Shown here piece after piece: positions 9,456 through 21,901 of a DNA stretch of 64,000 nt (within the stretch, counting starts at the first letter, position 1; every line of letters starts with the position of its first letter). The notes under the pieces were generated by a model that was not told where the DNA came from, did no database searches, and saw nothing but the letters and a program-made list of their open reading frames with translations. This DNA is from Stereum hirsutum FP-91666 SS1 (lineage: Eukaryota; Basidiomycota; Agaricomycetes; Russulales; Stereaceae): NCBI RefSeq assembly GCF_000264905.1, contig NW_006763133.1, positions 692,675 through 756,674 of the forward strand, in the 5' to 3' direction. A program made the translations under genes and the position numbers.

Positions 9456-11933
9456 ATGAACTCGCTCCGCCTGTCTCTCGGGACTATGCTCGTACGCGTT
9501 TCATACCATGGTCTTTCAACATTTGCGGTATTGATGTAGTGTAACTGAATACTAGTACGATCGTCTCATAAACTCAACCCTTGCATACCTCATCGTCGGA
9601 TTCGTCGTGAACTGGGCTTTGGAGCTCTACTATGGTGCACGGACGGCCTCGGTTGTCGGTGATATATGTAGCCTTCAGCTCATCATATACATTCTTCGCC
9701 GTTGTGGATCTCCCTGCCATGACCGCGAACATGAATCGTCTCGTTCTTTACCTTCGGAAGATGGTGCGTAACAGTGGTTTTGTCTGGACAACCTTCACTG
9801 ACCTCCTATCGACAGATTTTGTCTTGCTCGAGCAGATTTATATGCCGGGAACGGTCAGTCATACACGATGGGCTTCTCCTGTCGTGTACTGAGCTCCGGC
9901 TTATTCTTTTAGCTTTGCATGAAGGCTTTCGCACTAAATGATGGCGAGGACATATCAAGCCCTTCACTGCTTCGTGACCCTGTCGACCTCAAAACTACGG
10001 CACATTTGGCTTCCACGATATCGGACGTTTCTTCATCCGAACTTCAGTCTGCTTCATCGTCTGAATCCGGATCCCTCATCACGCCCACCGATTCCTACAC
10101 TTCATGCGCCTCTTCTACTACGGACAACTGGGACGAGTTTTATAAGCGACGCTCACTCTTCGACATTCTTACATCCGATCCCGTTCGTAGCGACTCCTCT
10201 TTCGAGCTTCCTGTCAAATCTCCCGAATACCTCCCTACTAGATCTCCTTCCCACCTTCCCCAAAGCGACATTCCCCTTCATCAGCAGCTTCCGCCGGCAA
10301 CACCTCGCCTTTCCCCCGTTCGTCTTCCATCTGATACAATCAGTCTTCAGTCCACATACAACAGTACTTTCGCGCAGGGCTCTATCACTGCTGGCCCTTC
10401 TGTGGCGTCTGTGCACACCATCCGCGCCACCGTACCGCCCGGCCTTACCTTTCGCGACTTCTTTGCCTCTCGCACGTCTGTCGCCAATCCAGACACGCCG
10501 CCTCCATCATCGCCATGGCTTACGGCCCCACAAGGGCGAGGACAATTCTTTGTTCAAGGCTTGATCGGCAAAGGCAGCTACGGGAGGGTAGCTCGTGCGG
10601 AGGCATACATAGATTATCGGTACGCGAACGATGTCGCAGTCAAGATCATTCCCAAGAAGGATATCACGGAGGAGATCGAGATCCATATGTGTGTGGACAG
10701 GGAGAAGAAGGTCGCTGCGAGAATGGCGAAGGAGGATCCGTACGGGAAGCTGTCGAAGTTCTTGTGCAGGACTGAGATGGTCTTTTCGGACGTACGGAAT
10801 TTCTATGTTGTTTCGGTGAGTGCTACGTCTCATTTGCTTGTACTTTGGATCGGGCACTCACGGCTGCCATATGATCAGAAACTGAAGGCGACGGATTTCG
10901 GGAGCATCATTCACAAGCCCAGGCGACGCTGGACCACTCAAGACGTCAAGTTCTGGATCCAAGACCTCGTAAGCCCTCATCTTCCTCACCCATCCTCTGG
11001 GCCCATGAGTCTGACTATTTTCTCCGTCCCTGCTATACAGGTCTTTGGCATACACGAGCTCCATACACTCGGCATGATTCACCGTGACCTGAAATCCGAC
11101 AACATCCTTATCGACGAACACGGGCGACTCCTCCTCACCGACTTCGGCTGCTCCTTCGTCGCTCCTGGTCGTACTCTCGCTGAATCACAGGAAAGCTTGC
11201 GGGTCGGATGTTGCGTGGAGGGAGTTGGTGCTCCGGAGTATTGGGCTCCGGAGGTCGTGGCTGCGCACAAGAGTTTCGAAGGACAGGGGGAGGATGGGAC
11301 GGTGAAGATGTATGGTCGGAAGGCGGATATGTGGGCGCTTGGACTGGTGCTATTGGAGATTTATTTGGGGCAGGTGTGTTTTCTTGTCTCTAGGTGCTAT
11401 CAATTCTTTCTTTTGGTTCTGATCAGCTGTGTTCACCATAGCTTTATTTCCTGCCACGAATGCAAAAGGTGTACACCTGGGAGGAACGAGTCAATCCTGT
11501 TTCGTTCGAATATCTTGATGCGATGGTGGATGTATTCGTTGATAAGGATGCGCAGGGTCTGCTTCGTCGTGTAAGTCAAGTTCTCTGTCCTGTCACCTTC
11601 CGCGCGTCTTTTGACTTACAATTGCCTACATCAGCTTCTCTGCGAGGATCCAATGTACCGATATGACAGCTCAGAGATCTTCAGTGATCCATACTTCGCA
11701 GACACGTTAGTCCACTCTTGTCGATGAGTCTAAAACCCGTCTAATATCTTTTCATTGAATGTCGATTAGCGATTGGTCTGTAGTTGCTAGTCGCATGTTG
11801 ACTGGTGAGTTCAACAGTCTCATCTGTTCTGCTAGATGAAACTGTTGCTGACCCTCACCTCTTGATTTTAGGCCCTGTGATGCCAACGCCCAGACAACCT
11901 TCTACAGACTGGAGAGAAGCCCTCATGTTTTGA
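9456..11933 (+). CDS. Protein kinase domain protein with hydrophobic N-terminal segment
   Basis: Ten exons (9456-9491, 9556-9763, 9816-9853, 9913-10815, 10879-10968, 11041-11373, 11442-11570, 11635-11705, 11770-11804, 11872-11933) give 634 residues in one frame. A hydrophobic stretch (LAYLIVGFVVNWALELYYG, about residues 21-39) and a weaker one near 52-62 precede a Ser/Thr/Pro-rich region up to about residue 300. The kinase domain has IGKGSYGRV, VAVKII, HRDLKSDN, DFG (LTDFGCSF), WAPEVV and DMWALGLVLLEI, so all catalytic residues are present. The sequence does not match a named kinase group that I can recognise; it resembles kinases expanded in mushroom-forming fungi. The upstream exons were included because they splice in frame to the ATG at 9456; a start at 9919 would drop the membrane segment. 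Confidence 0.82.
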
Positions 11934-12220
11934 CTCGTTAATGTGGATGTAACTAGTGTTAGCGATTTTGAGAGACCCTCATAATACGGGGTGTTATATG
12001 TATATGTTGATTTATAAAAACTACTATTATGAGCATGAGACCCAATTTATATGAATTTACATGATAGCATCTACCTTGCATGAGTTGCCAGACAGTCGAT
12101 TTCGTGTTTTCATCCGCCGCTAAATTCGAAGAAAGTAAAAGGTAAATTTTCGCATTTCTTTCTTTGTGTAAGGACATCAAACAAAAAAAGAGAAAAAAAG
12201 GGTACCCACGTAAAAGAGCT
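11934..12220. other. Spacer between the kinase gene and tRNA-Arg
   Basis: This AT-rich 3' flank holds no feature I can support other than a likely polyadenylation region for the kinase gene. Confidence 0.4.
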
Positions 12221-12323
12221 TGACCACCGCAGGGGTCGAACCTGCAATCTCCTGATTACATGCGATTGGGTAAGATCCGCTCGCCTCTCGTAGTCAGACG
12301 CGATGCCATTTCGCCAGGCGGCC
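12221..12323 (-). tRNA. tRNA-Arg (anticodon ACG), with a 31-nt intron
   Basis: On the minus strand the acceptor arms GGCCGCC and GGTGGTC pair with two G-U pairs, and the discriminator base is A. The D arm is GCG/CGC. The anticodon stem TCTGA/TCAGG closes the loop CTACGAA once a 31-nt intron after position 37 is removed. The T arm is GCAGG-TTCGACC-CCTGC. The loop and stem match eukaryotic tRNA-Arg(ACG), which decodes CGU/CGC after A-to-I editing. Confidence 0.9.
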
Positions 12324-12721
12324 TTAATATCACAAGCTCGATTAATATTTATATCGAAACCTTTCACACAGACACCGAACCGTACTATTAGTATTAACCG
12401 TATACCCTCTACCCCGTCTAAGTATCACAACCTCGTAGTCTTCATATCGAGGTTTACGAGTTGACGGTGACTGCTGTGGCGGGTCCCGCAAAAAATATTT
12501 CGAAGATTCTTGACCTATGCCGAAATAAATCGTGCCTCTGGAGCAAGGATCCACGATCGCCACATTCACATCCCATGCAGGATATCCGGACAATGGTCTT
12601 TCACCTGATCTGGATCAAATATTGCATGATGTCCGAGCGCAATACTCGTAGCCTCCCGAAAAAGTAACCACATACATATCTATATTCTACAACGTATAAC
12701 GGAACTTTTAAAGAAGTCATA

Positions 12722-15150
12722 TTAGCCGTCTGCACCACTCAACTAGAGCAAACAAAACAGACAGCACTCACATAAGGATTCTCAAAGTCTGTCGTGTCCG
12801 ACTCGCCGTACTCCTTCCCCTTTGCGATCCTCTCTTCCTCTGTCAGTCCGTCCTTCGCGAGCGCTGCATCTTTGAGGCGGTTGCGGCGCATGTATACAAG
12901 CCGCCAACAAACACAGAGGACGAACTCGGCAGCGAAGCAGACAGCACATACGGTCGTCGCGGCAGTGTATTTCGGCTATCCATATAATACACCGCGTAAG
13001 AGGAGAAAAGGTAAGTTCCAAAGCGCATGCAGATCCGGTAAGAGAGTGGTAGCAAGTGAAATGGGGAGGCAAGAAATGAAGTGGGGTAAGACGTACAGCG
13101 TCCTTGGCGAGGAAGATCTGAGTGCCGACCATGTTTCCGACACAGTAGCCGACGAAGGTGAACGAGGACGTGATAGTCCGCTTCGTTCGTCCTGCGACGT
13201 TGGACGGGATGAGAGTCCACGACATGAACAAGCCGACCACGAAGGGGACGGTCATGAAGTAACAGCCTGTTTGGAGCACAACGACGGATATGATCGTATT
13301 CACAGTCAGTACACCAATAACGTATAAAAATCGAGCTATGTGTAAATGGCAAGAGACTACGTACCCCACTTGGACCATTTATACGCTGGCTCATTTGGCA
13401 GGAGCGAGATTCCGAGGAAGCCAGCCATAGAAGGAAGAGTGCAGAAGGCCATGAAGATCAGTCGGAGGTTGGGTATCCTGGTTGTAATGATGCCGATGAA
13501 AATGAACCAGAGCACGCTGAAGACACTGCGAGGGATTCCGTATAGAATGACCTCGAGGGAAGCTAAACGAAGCAATATGCTCAGTATAAGAACCAATATT
13601 ATCATGGACGAAGATATAGAGAGAAACGCACTGAATCCAAAACTCTTGTTGAGAATACTGCCAAACGTCGTCAGACCTCCATTCGGCACTGAACTCAAGA
13701 ACGCATTTAGTCCGGTGAACCAGAACTAGAATGAAAAACAAATCCGAAATGATGAGGCGTTAGTGCTCATTAGTAGCCGAGTGCGTGGCCAGGAGAGAAA
13801 ACATACAGTAGCATCCGTCAATGCCTCACGGACTTGTGCCCACTTCCAATTCTTCACACCCGTCCGATCATGACCGGTCTGGTTGGAAACGATCCGGGCG
13901 TTGGCCATCCGCCTCTCCTCTTCGGTCAGCCATGGGACTTCTGAAGGTGTACCGAGAAGGAAGAGACAGAGTGTCCCGACAACGATGGTCAGGCCGCCCA
14001 AGAACTTGATAAACCGTCAGTTGAAACACATTGGGTATATGTATAGGAAACGCACGTAGGACATTGCACGCCAGGATTTATCACCAGAGGTTCTCGATCC
14101 GATCCCATACAAGATGAGGTCGGCAATGACACCGAATCCGGCATTGGCACTCTACGATGATAGACGTCAACGCACTGAAACAACGAGGAAGAACAATCAT
14201 ACCTGGAAGAAGAGGGCACGAGAGGGATGTTCCCTCGTCTTGTACCACGAACCAATGACGAGGATGAACCTGAGAAACGTGTCTCAGCTTAATATGTGGA
14301 GTAGAGGTTCAAGGTAAAAGGCGGCGTACCCCGGAGAGATGCAGCACTCTGCGAGACCTTGCAATGCTCGAAGCGCCATCAACTGGGCCCAGTTCTGAGC
14401 TGTAGCATTCCAGTCAGCAACAACGTAGATATTGAAGACCCGAATTCAACGCGTACCAAAACCGATACACAAGACGATCACGCCCCAGCACAACATGTAA
14501 ATCGACAACGTCTTGCCCATTTTCCAGCGTTGCAGGATGAGGTTAGATGGGAACTAAAATGATCACAGAAGTTGTCATGGCTGTTCGTGAAAGGGGTCAA
14601 TCCCTGAAATGTTGACTTACCTCGAAAAACAAGTACATAAGGTCTAGATATGTTGATAATCAGCAAATAGTCATCGGAGGTGGTCAGGGAAGGATAGCTC
14701 ACAGAAGATGGTCGAAAGCCATGAATACTGGTTCCCCACAAGACCAGTATCCTCTCGCAGACCGAAGTTAGCTTGTGTTCCGAGCGAGGTCTTGTCTGTC
14801 TGCTGGATACCTTTTCACCACGAAACGCGTCAGATGAAATGTCGACACTGGAGAGTCATCTGCCTCACCGTAACAGAGCCACATCAAAGGAAGAAGGTAG
14901 CGATCAATCTTCCTCTTGAGTTTCGCGTACTGTTCCTCAGTATACTGGCTCTCCGCCAGAACTGCTCAAGAGGGTTATTAAGTTCGAGATCATCAACATG
15001 AGAAGGAAGGTAGTATTGCATCTACGTACCGATATCCATATCATCTGCGCCGGCCTGGAAGACTTGAACATCCACGCCTGCTTTCTCAACATCCTCGGCA
15101 TTCTTCTCGTCGAGGGACGGCGTCTTCGAAGCAACCGCTGGTGACGACAT
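12722..15150 (-). CDS. MFS transporter, anion:cation symporter type (Dal5/allantoate permease-like)
   Basis: Fourteen exons (15150-15030, 14961-14869, 14810-14703, 14643-14621, 14553-14457, 14399-14330, 14269-14203, 14151-14056, 14004-13807, 13725-13632, 13562-13365, 13266-13097, 12975-12772, 12742-12722) join to 519 residues. The N-terminal cytoplasmic tail ends in KLKRKIDRYLLPLMWLCYG. Then come TDKTSLGTQANFGL, NQYSWLSTIFYLMYLFFEFP and RALQGLAECCISPGF. These are hallmarks of the Dal5 allantoate/vitamin/anion symporter group, with about 12 membrane helices. Substrates in this family are small anions such as allantoate, biotin precursors, nicotinate or pantothenate; the exact one cannot be read here. 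The last 21-nt exon (ending LSGADG) is the least certain part. An in-frame 81 bp intron near 13600 is inferred from splice sites. Confidence 0.88.
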
Positions 15151-15957
15151 GATGAGAACGTGAAATACGGCAGCGGACGCTCTGCTATGAGGAAAGCAGA
15201 TGACGAGCGAGACGGCTGATCGTGAGACTATTTCGCTCAGCCTTCTCCAACCTTTTGTATCTTCGAGTCCCCCTGTGTACTAAAGATGAGATCACGCAGG
15301 ATTCAGGTCAGCCAGGTCGGTGATAAGTCGTGGGACAGAGTAGGCCCAACTAGAAACACATACAGAGATTCCTATCCTTTCCTATCTCACGGCATTTGAT
15401 AAGTCCCTTGAACGATAAGTCGACTCCCTCAGCCACAAAGCATCACGTAGGAAGGAAGGAAGGGGTCCTTCGCCGTCTTGGCCGTTAGATATAGCAGTAG
15501 ATAAGAGCGGCGGTGTGCGTGAAGGTCTTGGCTGTATGTTGGGGTGCGATAGCTGGCCACAACGAAGTAAGGCTGCGGTCAGCTCCGAATCTCGCCTAGG
15601 CCGGTTGAAACATTTATGAGTAGAGATTTAATTAGACACAGAGCACACTCTTGAGTCGTACGGTGGACCCATAACGAAGGCTGTTACTGGTTATTCGCAA
15701 ATTGCTGTTAGCTGTACCTTGATTGACACAGATCGTTGACTTGATTCCGTCCTGGCACGAAGATATGAAGGTGTCATATATAGAAGTTATGAAGAGGATG
15801 CGTAGCAAGTTACACAAAATACTGAGAATGCCACTCATAACCACGTGTCCCTATAAACGCTAGCCGACAATTCAGCGAAACGCACTGTGCACAACGTATT
15901 GGAAAGACGCACCCACCAAACTGACACCAACCTTGACCTACGCCCCTGCCATCCTCC
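15151..15957. other. Intergenic region upstream of the MFS gene
   Basis: This 807 bp holds the MFS promoter and the 3' flank of PFS2, both on the minus strand. No supported feature was seen. Confidence 0.5.
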
Positions 15958-18864
15958 TCAAAATCTTCCCTTCTTTCCACCCCACCTCGACTTACCCCTT
16001 GCTCCACCTCTCCTCGAACCACCAGCACCAGCACCACTACCACCAGCACCTCCCCATCCCTCCCTCCCTTCTCTCCCTTCTCTCCCTTCTCTTCCGTCCC
16101 TTTCATCATACCCTCCATGTCCAAAGCTACCATCTCCACCTCCACTGAAGATCGCCTCCTGTGGAGGTAAAGGTCCACTCTGTCTCTTCCTCACTGAGTC
16201 GCCACCGCCACCCGCTGCTCCAAACCCAGGGATAAAGTCATCGTCCCCTTCATCTCCCTGTGTACGTCCATCCGGATTCGCACCCGGACCAGAAGCATAA
16301 CCGAATCCAGCACCAGGTCCGCCTCCAATTGGTCCTGGTCCGAATCTTGAGCCTGCAGCATAGCCCGAAGGAGGCGGGCCGCCATTCGAATGCATGTTTC
16401 CACTGCCGCCGCCATTGCCATACCCATCCATCCGTCCAGCCACACGATCGACCCCACTCCCTTCCTCCTCCTTCCCCCACCAGCCTCCTCCTCCACCTCC
16501 GCCTCCACCTCCGCCTCCTCCAATCCCAGGCAAGCTTTCTCCACCCGCACCACCTCCAATCCCCGGCACGAACGCCTCCTCCGTATCGAACCCATCGAAC
16601 CCATCCAGCATCCCATCTCCATCCCAACCCGCATCCTGCCCACTCAGATCCACCACATTCGGCGGCTTCTCGCCTCCGCCGCTAAACACGCTACTCGAGT
16701 CTCCCGGCCTCTCTCGCGACCAGAAACGGGTCGTGTGGTCGTTCGAGGCGGAGACGAGGAGGTGGCCGAGCGGGTGGAAGGCGAGGGACCAGACGTTGGA
16801 GTCGTGTGCTTGGGAGAGGGTCGCACGGGGGGTGGTGATCGTGCTGGGGAGGAGGGCGGAGGGGGTTGGGTGGGAGGCGGGAGAGTTGGAGTGGGGTGTG
16901 TGGGCGGAGGGGAGGGAGGGGGAGGTTGATAGGAGAGGGGCGGGGCTGGGGATGGAGAGGTCCCAGTGGAGGAGGGAGCCTTCGGAGCCGCCAGAGACGA
17001 GGAGAGGGTGGACGGGATGCCATGCAACGGCTATATATGAATGAAAAGCAGGTCTCATGAGCATAATGTATTCTAGCAGCAGAATGCAGAGATGAGCGTA
17101 CAGCAAACTTCCTTCTTGTGCCCTCTTAGGATGCAAAACTCCTTCATCGCACGGATGTCGAATACCCGCACGGTCTGGTCTCGTGAGGCGCTGGCTACCA
17201 TATTGCCATTTGGTGACCAGGCAAGAGCCTGTATCGTGTTCTTATGCTGATGGCTAGGGCGTGAGCGAGTATAGTCAGCTACTGGGCTGGTATGTGAGTT
17301 GAGAAAGACTGTGACCTACAGTGTGGTTAATGCTGTCCCTGTCCGTGGATCCCAGAATTTGATGAGGTTGTCCTTACTGCCCGATACGAGCAAACCTTTA
17401 GTCGGATGCCACTCTACACATTTAACATCCCAGCCATGACCTGCAAAAGAAAGACCCCATCACATCAATAACCTTCCCCACAAACCCCGATAGCCGTCCA
17501 AACTCACCAGTCAACGTCCTCTCCTTCCTACTCTCCTCAAAGCTCCAGATACAAACCGTCGAATCATCACTCGCCGTCGCGAACCGATCATCATCCGGAC
17601 TGAAGCTCAAGCCCCTGATAGCCTCCCTATGCCCCTGCCACGCCGTCAAATTGTTCATATTCGGCTGGAAATACTTGATGATGCCGGACTGGTCGGCGGA
17701 GGCGAGGTAGGTCCCGGAGTGTGTGAACTTCATGGCGCGGATGGCGGAGTCGTGCGCTTGAAGGATGGTCTCGAAGTTGAAGGTGAGGCCGTTCCAGAGG
17801 GTGAATTCACCGGAGGTGGAGCCGGTGAGGACGCGTCGGGCTTCGGGGGTCCACTAGAATGTCATGGAAGGAGCTGGTGAGATGAGATGGTTTTATGAAA
17901 GACAGTGAAATGCACAGGAAGAGGGGCATAATCATGTTTAATAGATTCGGAAGGAACCATTAATGACAGCTAGTCGCGACGACGAGGGAAAGACTCGCTA
18001 ATTATACCCAGGACAAGGCGAATATAAATGAAGCAAGGCCTATACATTGCGCGTTATACATTGGCATTGGCTAGAGCGAACAGCAGAACCGAATACAGGT
18101 CAAGAGGAAATAATCACACCCTCAAGACAAGGGTGCAAGATATGCGAACGCGCCACAAAGGAAGGTAGGAATGTGGCAAGAGGACCGGGTCGATCTGCTG
18201 GATGCATTGCGTTCACTAAAACTGACATGCGCGACGTCCAGAGCGATACTCACTGACGACAGAACTCCCCAAGTTGAATGAGGGCTTAGAATTGAAAACT
18301 CACCACTACAACATTGACCGGACACCGGACTTTGTTTGTTGATGTATGGACAAACTTGGTGCACAGCGAGGTAGACGGGTTATCTGGGTATGCTTTCGGA
18401 GGCAGCAGCTATATTCACAACTTAGTATACAAATCGTACACACTATACAGCATTGGACGCGTACATCAATGATGTACGGAGGACTTGGTCTCAAATATGG
18501 CACATATCGTGGATTTGGTTGGAGTTTGCGCAACTATTCGTACACCGTAGTCCCGTCAATATCCGAACATTGTGTAGTATTTTGAACTGGACAGACGCAC
18601 CAATGCCCATCTCCCCATAGGCCCTCCATAGTCGACTGTCCGCCGTGGTCTGGTCTTCTTCATTGCCTTTCCATCCATCATCTGTCTTGCGGCTGCCATT
18701 TCCAGGTCTTGTATCTTCGCGTCGTCCGCTGGAGGAGGTTGGGGCGCTTGCAGATATTTTGAAGGTTCCCATTCTTGCACTTTTGACGATGATTTTTGGG
18801 TGGGAATTGCTTGAGGTGGTAGGAGCAGTGGGAGAGATGGCATGTTGGGCCACACGGATGTCAC
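15958..18864 (-). CDS. PFS2: Polyadenylation factor subunit 2 (WD40, WDR33/Pfs2)
   Basis: This WD-repeat subunit of the cleavage and polyadenylation factor recognises the AAUAAA region in animals and is needed for mRNA 3'-end formation. Seven exons (18864-18601, 18533-18465, 18408-18304, 17853-17508, 17440-17320, 17253-17102, 17030-15958) give 709 residues. The diagnostic N-terminal [13 protein letters not shown] and [18 protein letters not shown] are present. WD repeats follow: [68 protein letters not shown] and [13 protein letters not shown]. The last 230 residues are Gly-rich with RGG-like and basic ends, similar to other basidiomycete Pfs2 tails. Intron 3 (17854-18303, 450 bp) is much longer than its neighbours and contains nothing I recognise. 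Confidence 0.93.
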
Positions 18865-19880
18865 GGTGGATACAGCTCAGCTTTCGTGTAAAGGCTGCAC
18901 ACTGGCTCAGGATTACAAGACAGAGAGTTGACTGTCTGGGCTCGGACTCAACCCGGCAAGACTATTCAGATTAAACAAGTAGAATTGCGGGAGAAAAGAG
19001 GGATGGTCGAGAGCGAGATGGTGGTAAACAGGCGCGTGGGGAATATTTTCGAGTTATTTTCGAGGTCAATTATCCGCGCCCAGCAAGCCGCGCCAGACGA
19101 CCGGAACGAGGATCGCTCGCAGTTGGCCTCAACGTTCTCACCATGATCACTCTTCCCAAGTAAATTCGCCGTGCGGTTTGCAGCATGGAACTACTGAATC
19201 CGCATTCCACGACCAGCGCACACGCAGTCAGTGGTTGTTATACTTTCTCAGACTCTGCTGGAATATTACAAGTTCACCTCTATCCGAAAGTGCGCTTGGA
19301 TGGCTAATTTTGGGTCCGTAGCCTACCGGTTTGACTCGACTCGACTCGACTCAGGCTGATATCTCTGTCTGAAAGTCTCACTTCGCTTGTGCTCAGAGAC
19401 CGTGCGGAGGCATACACACAATCTGCGCACTGAATCGTGCACAAGCACAACGTCCGACTCCACTGATGCCATCGTCAGAACCCCAGTCCCTATGCGAGCT
19501 CTCATCGAAGATACCCCAAACCGGCCGGCCAATGATCATCATGACGGGGCCACCAAATATTGTGGGGAATCATCGCAAAGCACGCCCCGTTCATTAGAGC
19601 ATTCTGTTCGAAGCAACGAGGAACGTCTTTTGAGGTTGATCGCAGCTGCCCGGTCACTCAGATCTCCGCCCCACAATCTGCAACATCCATCCCGTCGCGC
19701 GACCTCCGCGCGTTGCATCCGCTCGCTCCTGTCTCACATCCTTTCTTGTTCTGACCTCTCTTGTCCCATTTTTCCTGCTGGTGGAACCAGTCATCTTACC
19801 CACCTCTCTCACCGTCGCGCCCCTGCTGTCTGCTCGCTTTCGTTGGCTTCTTCTACGCTTTCTGTAATCCTGCTTTCCTT
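18865..19880. other. Divergent intergenic region (PFS2 / glycosyltransferase)
   Basis: This 1.0 kb promoter region serves two divergent genes. It includes a short GACTC tandem repeat at 19333-19353. No conserved ORF was found. Confidence 0.5.
19333..19353. repeat. (GACTC)n microsatellite
   Basis: About four perfect copies of GACTC. The same short tandem also occurs at 31510-31530. Confidence 0.7.
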
Positions 19881-21901
19881 ATGGCCTATCGAGCGTGCGT
19901 CCTTTTTTCCGTTCTATCTCTTTCTTACCAGACTAGAAAAGATCTGAATGTCTTTCCCACAGCCGAACCTTCCTCCGCACATTCTACTTTTTCGCAGCAC
20001 TCTCCGGTCTCTGGACATGTTACGAATTCTGGGACGCTCCCCCGAGTATCATCCAACCCGGTCTTCGCATCCTTCGCACCAGTCCATACGGCCCCCACCC
20101 GTACTTACACAGCGACAACTTCTCAGCAGCGCCGGATCATCCTGCAGATGCAGCGCAGAACCACCATCGCGGAGCAGGAGCGAACGGGCCTTCACCGATG
20201 AACATACATCCTCCGAAGCATAAGAGACCACAAGTGGCGCTGAGCGAGACCCTCTTCCCTTCTTACAACAAGACGGATAGCTCGTGGCTCGACTCGAATA
20301 ATGAGAACATCAAGAATCTGTTCAGGTGTATCGAGCTTGGGAATTGTCCGCCAAATCAATATAAAGGTACGTGGATGATGTTTGTTGTCGAGCAGCCACT
20401 GTGGCGTATCACAGGACGACGCTGATGAGGGCTGGACTTGACAGTCATCATACTTGGATCACATTATTTCCGTTGGGTTTTGAATGGTTGGACAGCTGGC
20501 GAAGTTATCTGGTGCGTCATCTTTCATTTCTGGCCTGTCATCATTTTGACTTACGCCACACTTTGTTCAGGTCCCGTTCTACAGTTCGTCGACTCGTTTC
20601 GTCCGCACACTAGTCTTCCTAATCATCTAACCTATACGCGCCAGATTCAAGCCCTCCACAACCTGAACTACACCATCCTTTACTCCCTGAATAACGATCG
20701 CGCCGTCCAACTCTACCAAATGTTCCCCCGTCTCGTCAAAGCCATACTGCTCACTCCAGAAGACATCCGTGCTTGTAACGCAGATATCGAGAATTGTATA
20801 CAATCCGACATGAATCCAAATGGAATCCCGCTATATAAGACATTTACCTGGGTGAGCTAGCTTTTCTGTCTTCACTTCTGTCATACCGTTGCGTTGCGTA
20901 TGGGCTTCGCTGACCAAAGTTCAACGATTCAGGAATTCTGGGACGCGCCAAATCACCCATTGGGAGCGAAGTGGACACTCAACCCCGAACCGTATGCGGT
21001 CGAAGAAGCAAATACCTATATCGGATATTCCGTCGAGCCCGCTTGTTTCTCGCATCCCTTCGTCCCGCCATCGGAACGCAAACATCAAGCTTATGGTTTG
21101 TCTCTTCCCTCTTCTCTCACGTCTCGCATATCTCCTTTATTCCACTGTTGGTTGTTGTACTGTCTACTTACCATGCCCCGTACATTTCGTTCTACACCAC
21201 AGCTATGACCAAACGTCTCCGCTACTTCCTCCCCTCGCCCGAGCAAGCCTGGCCATCGTCTTTTTACACCACCGCCGCGGCAGAAACAGGCCTCGATATC
21301 CTCGTGGGAGCAGCGAATGATCCGACGATGGACGTAGGTATCGAAGTTGAGCTACCGGAGGGAGTACGGAACGTTGGGTTGTTAGAGCAGAAAGATTTCG
21401 TGAGTACGGTTGGGGAGAGTAAGGTGTTGATCGGGGTGGGTGCGCCTGCGACGTGAGTCTCTACTTTCCTATGAATTGTCTTTATCCCTTCCTCAGCACT
21501 GATGTCCGTTCTTTTCCCTCTTCTTTCAATCCGTAATTGGATCCCCAAACCACAGTTCCCCAACACCCTACGAAGCCCTCTGCCTCGGAACCCCCTTCAT
21601 CAACCCCATCCACTCCTGGGATCCCTTAGACCCCTCCAACCGCCTCTCCTGGTCCGCGCAACACGAGGTCCTCAAATTCGAAGACCCGCCATACGTCTAT
21701 AACGTGAAAAAAGGAGACTTGGAAGGGTTCGTGGATGCGGTGAGGAGGGCGGTGGAGAATCCGTTGGGGGATAGGTGGGTGCCGGAGAGGATGAGGATGG
21801 AGAGTGTGGAGGGACGGTTGGAGGAGTTTGTGGGGAGGGATTGGGAGGGGGAGTGGAGGAGGTTGATGCTGGAGAGGGATGAGGCGAGGGGTGTGTTGTG
21901 A
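19881..21901 (+). CDS. Type II membrane glycosyltransferase, GT18/MGAT5-like
   Basis: Eight exons (19881-19894, 19963-20366, 20445-20511, 20571-20583, 20645-20851, 20933-21095, 21203-21452, 21556-21901) give 487 residues. A short basic tail and signal anchor (FLRTFYFFAALSGLW) indicate a Golgi type II protein. The middle part contains ILGSHYFRWVLNGWTAG and LNYTILYSLNNDRAVQLYQMF. The C-terminal third (GVGAPATSPTPYEALCLGTP, then FEDPPYVYNVKKGDLEGF) has the layout of the family 18 glycosyltransferase catalytic domain, known from animal GlcNAc-transferase V. Which sugar it transfers in fungi is unknown. The 13-nt exon 4 is supported by frame and by the join IWSRSTIQALHNLNY. Confidence 0.78.

Noticed and set aside
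17854..18303. An extra exon or mobile element inside the long PFS2 intron
   Set aside because: No inverted repeats, target duplication or in-frame conserved block was found; the flanking exons join perfectly without it.
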